A stretch of 64,000 nucleotides of DNA. Origin: Nematostella vectensis. Its lineage: Eukaryota; Cnidaria; Anthozoa; Actiniaria; Edwardsiidae. Position 1 is the first letter of the stretch. Each line of letters starts with the position of its first letter. Below are positions 36,001-48,000 of the stretch, piece by piece. The stretch covers positions 2,231,501 to 2,295,500 of the forward strand of contig NC_064035.1 in NCBI RefSeq assembly GCF_932526225.1, given 5' to 3'. The notes under the pieces were generated by a model. It was not told the origin of the DNA. It worked only from the letters and a program-made list of their open reading frames with translations, and did no database searches. A program made the translations under genes and the position numbers.

Positions 36001-39000
36001 ATGGCGGCTGCTCGTAGCCCATCAGAGCTCACTGCGTCCGAATTAATGTCCGAATTACAGAGTTTTGGACTAAAGACAGGACCAATAACGCCAACCACCA
36101 GACGCATCTTAGAGCGAAGATTAGAAAGAGCGCGCAACGAGAAAAATGCGCCATCTCCACCTGTAGTAGAGCCAGATACAAGCGCGAAATTTGAACTGCC
36201 GGCTCAAGAGGGTCATGCCGCGATTTCTTCAAGTTTCCCGCAGGTGAAATTGGTAAAATTAACAGTGGGCACAATAAAGATATGAATTTGCCTAACATTG
36301 TTTGTACAAGGCTAAATAAAGATTTGGGTTCCACTAACATCTCTTGTCCAAGGGATCGTTTTAAAGGGATTTCCCTCCTAAGAAACATAAGAATTTTAAC
36401 ACTTTCACTTTGTCATTGTTGCAAAAAAGGATCGTCATAAGAACAGATTATGCCCATGCTTGAATTTACCCATTGTTTTCACAGGAATTTGACTCATCGG
36501 ATGGAACTCCTGATTTATTTTATGGCGTTTGTTTTGACGATGAAAACCATCCAAATGGGTGTAAGTCACCGGCTGTTTTCGTCGACAAAACCCAGGCTCT
36601 TCAAGCAGTTAAAAGCCTCAAGAATTACGGAGCTCGCTTCAAGGCTTTCAAATCAAAGTCAGATGCAGAACAATTCTCCCTTCCATTTAACCAGAGTCAA
36701 AGAGCAACTCCAAATACAGAGACGAAATCTCCTGATCCCATCAGTAATTTCAAATCCCCAACACCTCAACAACTTGTGCTGTTCAGAAAACTCATTGAGC
36801 AAGGGAAGCAGCAGGAATTCATAGAGTTGGTATATAATAATCCAAGATATTTGATTAGTTCTGGTGACACCCCTGTTATTCTTCAAGAAGGGTTTCGTTA
36901 CAATGCCATGCATGTTGCTTCAAAAGAAAACAGACCACACATGTGTGAACTGATCATTAGAACACTAGAGAGCATTCATTTTTGGCAGGTATTTTTGCAA
37001 ACTGATAATAAAGACAGCTTGAATTCAAGTGTTAACAACAACCGCAGACAGTTTCTGGTGGATTTATACCTCAACACTCCAGATAAAGGGGTAAGTTGAA
37101 AAAATCAATTTAACCCCTAAGAGATAACACATTGAGGGAAGTCAAAGCAGTTTTTAATCCTAAGAGGTAGCACTGCCATTAAATAGTTACCAATTTAAGT
37201 TACAATTTTTTTTTTTTTTTTTTTAAATTCCAAGTCACCTGATTGCTTGATACGGTACTAACCCGTGCACGGGTAAGTACCGTATCAAGCAATCAGTTGA
37301 CTTGGAATTTTTTATAAAATAAGTTTTGGGCATTAGTGTGAGACCCCCTAAAGATAGCAGAATCTAAAAAAACCTTAAGAAAGAGCAGTTCCTAAAATTT
37401 TATACCCTGAGATAGGATGATCAGTCCCATCTACTTTTATGGATAGGCCCCCAGACCTCCTAGTTATTAAGGTTCGGTTAACCCAAACTGGTATTCTGTC
37501 ATTTTCATCTTATTAATTCCCCAAACCTGGCTGCTATGGTAGTTCATGCTGCTTATCTAAAACTTTAGTGGCTTATCTTCCCTGCTAACCAAGGTCTGTT
37601 AGATAGAGTGTCATCTTATCTTCCCTGCTAACCAAGGTCTGTTAGATAGAGTGGCATCTTATCTTCCCTGCTAACCAAGGTCTGTTAGATAGAGTGGCAT
37701 CTTATCTTCCCTGCTAACCAAGGTCTGTTAGATAGAATGGCATCTTATCTTCCCTGCTAACCAAGATCTGTTAGATAGAGTGGCATCTTATCTTCCCTGC
37801 TAACCAAGATCTGTTAGATAGAGTGGCATCTTATCTTCCCTGCTAACCAAGGTCTGTTAGATAGAATGGCATCTTATCTTCCCTGCTAACCAAGATCTGT
37901 TAGATAGAGTGTCATCTCATCTTCCCTGCTAACCAAGGTCTGTTAGATAGAATGGCATCTTATCTTCCCTGCTAACCAAGATCTGTTAGATAGAGTGGCA
38001 TCTTATCTTCCCTGCTAACCAAGATCTGTTAGATAGAGTGGCATCTTATCTTCCCTGCTAACCAAGGTCTGTTAGATAGAGTGGCATCTTATCTTCCCTG
38101 CTAACCAAGATCTGTTAGATAGAGTGGCATCTTATCTTCCCTGCTAACCAAGATCTGTTAGATAGAGTGGCATCTTATCTTCCCTGCTAACCAAGGTCTG
38201 TTAGATAGAGTGGCATCTTATCTTCCCTGCTAACCAAGGTCTGTTAGATAGAGTGGCATCTTATCTTCCCTGCTAACCAAGGTCTGTTAGATAGAGTGGC
38301 ATCTTATATTCCCTGCTAACCAAGGTCTGTTAGATAGAGTGGCATCTTATCTTCCCTGCTAACCAAGATCTGTTAGATAGAGTGGCATCTTATCTTCCCT
38401 GCTAACCAAGATCTGTTAGATAGAGTGGCATCTTATCTTCCCTGCTAACCAAGATCTGTTAGATAGAGTGGCATCTTATCTTCCCTGCTAACCAAGATCT
38501 GTTAGATAGAATGGCATCTTATCTTCCCTGCTAACCAAGGTCTGTTAGATAGAATGGCATCTTATCTTCCCTGCTAACCAAGGTCTGTTAGATAGAGTGG
38601 CATCTTATCTTCCCTGCTAACCAAGGTCTGTTAGATAGAGTGGCATCTTATCTTCCCTGCTAACCAAGATCTGTTAGATAGAGTGGCATCTTATCTTCCC
38701 TGCTAACCAAGGTCTGTTAGATAGAGTGGCATCTTATCTTCCCTGCTAACCAAGATCTGTTAGATAGAGTGGCATCTTATCTTCCCTGCTAACCAAGATC
38801 TGTTAGATAGAGTGGCATCTTATCTTCCCTGCTAACCAAGGTCTGTTAGATAGAGTGGCATCTTATCTTCCCTGCTAACCAAGGTCTGTTAGATAGAATG
38901 GCATCTTATCTTCCCTGCTAACCAAGATCTGTTAGATAGTTGTCATCTTATCTTCCCTGCTAACCAAGGTCTGTTAGATAGAGTGGCATCTTATCTTCCC

Positions 39001-42000
39001 TGCTAACCAAGATCTGTTAGATAGAGTGGCATCTTATCTTCCCTGCTAACCAAGGTCTGTTAGATAGAGTGGCATCTTATCTTCCCTGCTAACCAAGGTC
39101 TGTTAGATAGAATGGCATCTTATCTTCCCTGCTAACCAAGATCTGTTAGATAGAGTGGCATCTTACCTTCCCTGCTAACCAAGATCTGTTAGATAGAGTG
39201 GCATCTTATCTTCCCTGCTAACCAAGATCTGTTAGATAGAGTGGCATCTTATCTTCCCTGCTAACCAAGATCTGTTAGATAGAGTGGCATCTTATCTTCC
39301 CTGCTAACCAAGATCTGTTAGATAGAGTGGCATCTTATCTTCCCTGCTAACCAAGATCTGTTAGATAGAGTGGCATCTTATCTTCCCTGCTAACCAAGAT
39401 CTGTTAGATAGAGTGGCATCTTATCTTCCCTGCTAACCAAGGTCTGTTAGATAGAGTGGCATCTTATCTTCCCTGCTAACCAAGGTCTGTTAGATAGAAT
39501 GGCATCTTATCTTCCCTGCTAACCAAGATCTGTTAGATAGAGTGTCATCTTATCTTCCCTGCTAACCAAGGTCTGTTAGATAGAGTGGCATCTTATCTTC
39601 CCTGCTAACCAAGGTCTGTTAGATAGAGTGGCATCTTATCTTCCCTGCTAACCAAGATCTGTTAGATAGAGTGGCATCTTATCTTCCCTGCTAACCAAGG
39701 TCTGTTAGATAGAGTGGCATCTTATCTTCCCTGCTAACCAAGATCTGTTAGATAGAATGGCATCTTATCTTCCCTGCTAACCAAGGTCTGTTAGATAGAG
39801 TGGCATCTTATCTTCCCTGCTAACCAAGGTCTGTTAGATAGAATGGCATCTTATCTTCCCTGCTAACCAAGATCTGTTAGATAGAGTGGCATCTTATCTT
39901 CCCTGCTAACCAAGGTCTGTTAGATAGAGTGGCATCTTATCTTCCCTGCTAACCAAGGTCTGTTAGATAGAGTGGCATCTTATCTTCCCTGCTAACCAAG
40001 ATCTGTTAGATAGAATGGCATCTTATCTTCCCTGCTAACCAAGGTCTGTTAGATAGAATGGCATCTTATCTTCCCTGCTAACCAAGGTCTGTTAGATAGA
40101 GTGGCATCTTATCTTCCCTGCTAACCAAGATCTGTTAGATAGAGTGGCATCTTATCTTCCCTGCTAACCAAGATCTGTTAGATAGAGTGGCATCTTATCT
40201 TCCCTGCTAACCAAGATCTGTTAGATAGAGTGGCATCTTATCTTCCCTGCTAACCAAGATCTGTTAGATAGAGTGGCATCTTATCTTCCCTGCTAACCAA
40301 GGTCTGTTAGATAGAGTGGCATCTTATCTTCCCTGCTAACCAAGATCTGTTAGATAGAGTGGCATCTTATCTTCCCTGCTAACCAAGGTCTGTTAGATAG
40401 AGTGGCATCTTATCTTCCCTGCTAACCAAGATCTGTTAGATAGAATGGCATCTTATCTTCCCTGCTAACCAAGGTCTGTTAGATAGAGTGGCATCTTATC
40501 TTCCCTGCTAACCAAGGTCTGTTAGATAGAATGGCATCTTATCTTCCCTGCTAACCAAGATCTGTTAGATAGAGTGGCATCTTATCTTCCCTGCTAACCA
40601 AGATCTGTTAGATAGAGTGGCATCTTATCTTCCCTGCTAACCAAGATCTGTTAGATAGAGTGGCATCTTATCTTCCCTGCTAACCAAGGTCTGTTAGATA
40701 GAGTGGCATCTTATCTTCCCTGCTAAACGAGGTCTGTTAGATAGAGTGGCATCTTATCTTCCCTGCTAACCAAGATCTGTTAGATAGAGTGGCATCTTAT
40801 CTTCCCTGCTAACCAAGGTCTGTTAGATAGAATGGCATCTTATCTTCCCTGCTAACCAAGATCTGTTAGATAGAGTGGCATCTTATCTTCCCTGCTAACC
40901 AAGATCTGTTCGATAGAATGGCATCTTATCTTCCCTGCTAACCAAGATCTGTTAGATAGAGTGGCATCTTATCTTCCCTGCTAACCAAGATCTGTTAGAT
41001 AGAGTGGCATCTTATCTTCCCTGCTAACCAAGATCTGTTAGATAGAGTGGCATCTTATCTTCCCTGCTAACCAAGGTCTGTTAGATAGAGTGGCATCTTA
41101 TCTTCCCTGCTAACCAAGGTCTGTTAGATAGAGTGGCATCTTATCTTCCCTGCTAACCAAGGTCTGTTAGATAGAGTGGCATCTTATCTTCCCTGCTAAC
41201 CAAGATCTGTTAGATAGAGTGGCATCTTATCTTCCCTGCTAACCAAGGTCTGTTAGATAGAATGGCATCTTATCTTCCCTGCTAACCAAGGTCTGTTAGA
41301 TAGAGTGGCATCTTATCTTCCCTGCTAACCAAGATCTGTTAGATAGAGTGGCATCTTATCTTCCCTGCTAACCAAGGTCTGTTAGATAGAGTGGCATCTT
41401 ATCTTCCCTGCTAACCAAGATCTGTTAGATAGAGTGGCATCTTATCTTCCCTGCTAACCAAGATCTGTTAGATAGAGTGGCATCTTATCTTCCCTGCTAA
41501 CCAAGATCTGTTAGATAGAGTGGCATCTTATCTTCCCTGCTAACCAAGGTCTGTTAGATAGAGTGGCATCTTATCTTCCCTGCTAACCAAGGTCTGTTAG
41601 ATAGAGTGGCATCTTATCTTCCCTGCTAACCAAGATCTGTTAGATAGAATGGCATCTTATCTTCCCTGCTAACCAAGATCTGTTAGATAGAGTGGCATCT
41701 TATCTTCCCTGCTAACCAAGGTCTGTTAGATAGAGTGGCATCTTATCTTCCCTGCTAACCAAGGTCTGTTAGATAGAGTGGCATCTTATCTTCCCTGCTA
41801 ACCAAGATCTGTTAGATAGAATAGCATCTTATCTTCCCTGCTAACCAAGGTCTGTTAGGTAGAGTGGCATCTTATCTTCCCTGCTAACCAAGATCTGTTA
41901 GATAGAATGGCATCTTATCTTCCCTGCTAACCAAGGTCTGTTAGATAGAATGGCATCTTATCTTCCCTGCTAACCAAGGTCTGTTAGATAGAATGGCATC

Positions 42001-45000
42001 TTATCTTCCCTGCTAACCAAGATCTGTTAGATAGAGTGGCATCTTATCTTCCCTGCTAACCAAGGTCTGTTAGGTAGAGTGGCATCTTATCTTCCCTGCT
42101 AACCAAGGTCTGTTAGATAGAGTGGCATCTTATCTTCCCTGCTAACCAAGGTCTGTTAGATAGAATAGCATCTTATCTTCCCTGCTAACCAAGGTCTGTT
42201 AGGTAGAGTGGCATCTTATCTTCCCTGCTAACCAAGATCTGTTAGATAGAATAGCATCTTATCTTCCCTGCTAACCAAGGTCTGTTAGGTAGAGTGGCAT
42301 CTTATCTTCCCTGCTAACCAAGATCTGTTAGGTAGAATGGCATCTTATCTTCCCTGCTAACCAAGGTCTGTTAGATAGAATGGCATCTTATCTTCCCTGC
42401 TAACCAAGGTCTGTTAGGTAGAGTGGCATCTTATCTTCCCTGCTAACCAAGATCTGTTAGATAGAATGGCATCTTATCTTCCCTGCTAACCAAGGTCTGT
42501 TAGATAGAATGGCATCTTATCTTCCCTGCTAACCAAGGTCTGTTAGATAGAGTGGCATCTTATCTTCCCTGCTAACCAAGATCTGTTAGATAGAATAGCA
42601 TCTTATCTTCCCTGCTAACCAAGGTCTGTTAGATAGAATGGCATCTTATCTTCCCTGCTAACCAAGGTCTGTTAGATAGAGTGGCATCTTATCTTCCCTG
42701 CTAACCAAGATCTGTTAGATAGAGTGGCATCTTATCTTCCCTGCTAACCAAGATCTGTTAGATAGAGTGGCATCTTATCTTCCCTGCTAACCAAGGTCTG
42801 TTAGATAGAGTGGCATCTTATCTTCCCTGCTAACCAAGATCTGTTAGATAGAATGGCATCTTATCTTCCCTGCTAACCAAGGTCTGTTAGATAGAGTGGC
42901 ATCTTATCTTCCCTGCTAACCAAGGTCTGTTAGATAGAATGGCATCTTATCTTCCCTGCTAACCAAGATCTGTTAGATAGAGTGGCATCTTATCTTCCCT
43001 GCTAACCAAGATCTGTTAGATAGAGTGGCATCTTATCTTCCCTGCTAACCAAGATCTGTTAGATAGAGTGGCATCTTATCTTCCCTGCTAACCAAGGTCT
43101 GTTAGATAGAGTGGCATCTTATCTTCCCTGCTAAACGAGGTCTGTTAGATAGAGTGGCATCTTATCTTCCCTGCTAACCAAGATCTGTTAGATAGAGTGG
43201 CATCTTATCTTCCCTGCTAACCAAGGTCTGTTAGATAGAATGGCATCTTATCTTCCCTGCTAACCAAGATCTGTTAGATAGAGTGGCATCTTATCTTCCC
43301 TGCTAACCAAGATCTGTTCGATAGAATGGCATCTTATCTTCCCTGCTAACCAAGATCTGTTAGATAGAGTGGCATCTTATCTTCCCTGCTAACCAAGATC
43401 TGTTAGATAGAGTGGCATCTTATCTTCCCTGCTAACCAAGATCTGTTAGATAGAGTGTCATCTTATCTTCCCTGCTAACCAAGGTCTGTTAGATAGAGTG
43501 GCATCTTATCTTCCCTGCTAACCAAGGTCTGTTAGATAGAGTGGCATCTTATCTTCCCTGCTAACCAAGGTCTGTTAGATAGAGTGGCATCTTATCTTCC
43601 CTGCTAACCAAGATCTGTTAGATAGAGTGGCATCTTATCTTCCCTGCTAACCAAGGTCTGTTAGATAGAATGGCATCTTATCTTCCCTGCTAACCAAGGT
43701 CTGTTAGATAGAGTGGCATCTTATCTTCCCTGCTAACCAAGATCTGTTAGATAGAGTGGCATCTTATCTTCCCTGCTAACCAAGGTCTGTTAGATAGAGT
43801 GGCATCTTATCTTCCCTGCTAACCAAGATCTGTTAGATAGAGTGGCATCTTATCTTCCCTGCTAACCAAGATCTGTTAGATAGAGTGGCATCTTATCTTC
43901 CCTGCTAACCAAGATCTGTTAGATAGAGTGGCATCTTATCTTCCCTGCTAACCAAGGTCTGTTAGATAGAGTGGCATCTTATCTTCCCTGCTAACCAAGG
44001 TCTGTTAGATAGAGTGGCATCTTATCTTCCCTGCTAACCAAGATCTGTTAGATAGAATGGCATCTTATCTTCCCTGCTAACCAAGATCTGTTAGATAGAG
44101 TGGCATCTTATCTTCCCTGCTAACCAAGGTCTGTTAGATAGAGTGGCATCTTATCTTCCCTGCTAACCAAGGTCTGTTAGATAGAGTGGCATCTTATCTT
44201 CCCTGCTAACCAAGATCTGTTAGATAGAATAGCATCTTATCTTCCCTGCTAACCAAGGTCTGTTAGGTAGAGTGGCATCTTATCTTCCCTGCTAACCAAG
44301 ATCTGTTAGATAGAATGGCATCTTATCTTCCCTGCTAACCAAGGTCTGTTAGATAGAATGGCATCTTATCTTCCCTGCTAACCAAGGTCTGTTAGATAGA
44401 ATGGCATCTTATCTTCCCTGCTAACCAAGATCTGTTAGATAGAGTGGCATCTTATCTTCCCTGCTAACCAAGGTCTGTTAGGTAGAGTGGCATCTTATCT
44501 TCCCTGCTAACCAAGGTCTGTTAGATAGAGTGGCATCTTATCTTCCCTGCTAACCAAGGTCTGTTAGATAGAATAGCATCTTATCTTCCCTGCTAACCAA
44601 GGTCTGTTAGGTAGAGTGGCATCTTATCTTCCCTGCTAAACAAGATCTGTTAGATAGAATAGCATCTTATCTTCCCTGCTAACCAAGGTCTGTTAGGTAG
44701 AGTGGCATCTTATCTTCCCTGCTAACCAAGATCTGTTAGGTAGAATGGCATCTTATCTTCCCTGCTAACCAAGGTCTGTTAGATAGAATGGCATCTTATC
44801 TTCCCTGCTAACCAAGGTCTGTTAGGTAGAGTGGCATCTTATCTTCCCTGCTAACCAAGATCTGTTAGATAGAATGGCATCTTATCTTCCCTGCTAACCA
44901 AGGTCTGTTAGATAGAATGGCATCTTATCTTCCCTGCTAACCAAGGTCTGTTAGATAGAGTGGCATCTTATCTTCCCTGCTAACCAAGATCTGTTAGATA

Positions 45001-48000
45001 GAATAGCATCTTATCTTCCCTGCTAACCAAGGTCTGTTAGATAGAATGGCATCTTATCTTCCCTGCTAACCAAGGTCTGTTAGATAGAGTGGCATCTTAT
45101 CTTCCCTGCTAACCAAGATCTGTTAGATAGAGTGGCATCTTATCTTCCCTGCTAACCAAGATCTGTTAGATAGAGTGGCATCTTATCTTCCCTGCTAACC
45201 AAGGTCTGTTATATAGAATGGCATCTTATCTTCCCTGCTAACCAAGATCTGTTAGATAGAATGGCATCTTATCTTCCCTGCTAACCAAGATCTGTTAGAT
45301 AGAGTGGCATCTTATCTTCCCTGCTAACCAAGGTCTGTTAGGTAGAGTGGCATCTTATCTTCCCTGCTAACCAAGGTCTGTTAGGTAGAGTGGCATCTTA
45401 TCTTCCCTGCTAACCAAGGTCTGTTAGATAGAATGGCATCTTATCTTCCCTGCTAACCAAGGTCTGTTAGATAGAGTGGCATCTTATCTTCCCTGCTAAC
45501 CAAGGTCTGTTAGATAGAGTGGCATCTTATCTTCCCTGCTAACCAAGGTCTGTTAGATAGAATGGCATCTTATCTTCCCTGCTAACCAAGATCTGTTAGA
45601 TAGAATGGCATCTTATCTTCCCTGCTAACCAAGGTCTGTTAGATAGAGTGGCATCTTATCTTCCCTGCTAACCAAGGTCTGTTAGGTAGAGTGGCATCTT
45701 ATCTTCCCTGCTAACCAAGGTCTGTTAGATAGAGTGGCATCTTATCTTCCCTGCTAACCAAGGTCTGTTAGATAGAGTGGCATCTTATCTTCCCTGCTAA
45801 CCAAGGTCTGTTAGGTAGAGTGGCATCTTATCTTCCCTGCTAACCAAGATCTGTTAGATAGAGTGGCATCTTATCTTCCCTGCTAACCAAGATCTGTTAG
45901 ATAGAATAGCATCTTATCTTCCCTGCTAACCAAGGTCTGTTAGGTAGAGTGGCATCTCATCTTCCCTGCTAACCAAGGTCTGTTAGATAGAGTGGCATCT
46001 TATCTTCCCTGCTAACCAAGGTCTGTTAGATAGAATGGCATCTCATCTTCCCTGCTAACCAAGATCTGTTAGATAGAGTGGCATCTTATCTTCCCTGCTA
46101 ACCAAGGTCTGTTAGATAGAGTGGCATCTTATCTTCCCTGCTAACCAAGGTCTGTAACATAGGAAGACTTTTGCCAAATGACAGACTAGATAAACAGCCT
46201 TAATGGACTTCCAGAAAAATGTCATGACTAAGAAGCAAAATGTGCTCATGTGCCTTATTTACATTCTGCCCACTATTCAAATAGATTTTTGAGGCAAAAG
46301 AAGAATTTTGAAGCAAGTTTATAAGTAGTTGTCTGCTTTATGAAGCATATAGTATATAAAGGTAACATTGTTTGTGTTTTCCTATAGAATCTTGAGACGC
46401 CCCTTCATTTTGCCTGCAAGTTTGGTCATTTAGATGTGGTAAAGTACTTGGTTAGCCATCCCTTGACGAGCATCACGCCACACAATAGATATGGTGACAC
46501 TCCCGAGGAGGTAACAATTACACAGACATGTTCTGAATATAAAAGGAAAGCCATCATTAAAAATCATTATATAGTTACTTGTTATACAGTACAGTATATG
46601 TGTGAAATGAGCTGTACAATTTAAGATGGCTTGTTCTAGTTACTTGTTATTCAGTATATGTATGTAATGAACTGTACAATTTATGTGTCTAAGATGGCTT
46701 GCTCGAGATGTAGTTCCCTGGCAGGGTCTGTCCAGAAGAAGGATCAAATAAAACACTTGCTGCAGGGTGAGTAATGTCTAGAGATCAAATAGTGTGGAAG
46801 ATTTAGACCATAGAGCTGTCTTTTTACTTGTGATCTTATTGGTATTATTTAATACAGACAATTACTTTGTACCTGTGTTTGGTTCGCAAGACAACTCGAC
46901 CCCGCCTATCCTTGGAGACCCTTGGTCCCCTACCATGGCTCAAGGCCAGAGAAGACCACCCTCGTGCTCTTCTGTAGGAGTGTACAGCCCAAGGGAGTCA
47001 GTCCGGGCCTATGCAGGCCCAATGTCTCCCTCAAAGGTCTGGTTACTGACGGGAAGAAGTGTATCAATTGAAACATTATTAGGGGTGTGCCTGAGAAGTC
47101 CATCATCACGTTTTTAGAAGGGGTTTACAGTATAGCTTATGCAGGAATCAAATTCAAATGAAATGGTTTCCAATCACGTCACGTTTACTTCACCTGAAAA
47201 AGTACCAAACGCCATTACCAGGGTTAAACTCAGCACAAGCCTATAGATACTTGTGATATACTAGTGCATGTACCTGACTTATAGTAACTGCTCTTGAAAA
47301 AATGTTCCTGGTGCAGGGCATAAAAATTCATTGAAAATTTGTGGGATTTCGATACAATCGGTTAAGAGGATGAAATTCAAATAATAATATAACTTGAAAG
47401 ACTACAGGCAAGCTGTAGAAAAACTAGATGGTCTGCGTAGGCGTGGTGTAGACAAGGTAAAGAAAACTGGATCGTTTTCGTTGGCTCCGACGAAGGGCTC
47501 GAAACGTCAGCGCAACCACTCTGTTTCACAGAGGCGTTTAACATACCTTTTCAACCTTGTGTTGATTCGTACCTTGAAATTCAATTTTATATATTTTTAT
47601 TATCGTTCAATTTTTGTATTTTATACAAATATATAAATAATTTTTTTTTTACTTTTACAGGCCTCTGAGTTTCATAGGATGTGGAAAACTCCACCCACCT
47701 CTCCTGAAGATAGAAAGCAGTATACAAACATACGGCGGGGTGACTCATCCCGAGGTATTGAGAGAATTGGAAGGTAACAAAGTTATTTTTTTTACTCACT
47801 CTCAATGTTGACCTTTTTTTGTTACCAATCTTCACAATGCAATGCATGCTACCTTCACAGTACTGTATGCCATAAGGATATGCTTTAAGAGTGTTCTCTG
47901 ATTCACATAATTTATGCTTTAAGGCTGGTTCTCACTAGGACGCAAGCACGAGCGTAAGTGCAAACGGAAGCACAACACAAGTGAGAATCGGTCAAACACA

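Noticed and set aside
37571-46153. CRISPR-like or coding repeat
   Set aside because: There are no spacers. The 43-bp period is not a multiple of three and no frame stays open. It lies in an intron.
47394-47636. 80-codon forward frame in an ANKLE2 intron
   Set aside because: It contains CGACGAAGGGCTCGAAACGT, which I believe is a common dispersed repeat motif. The frame has no splice or homology support.
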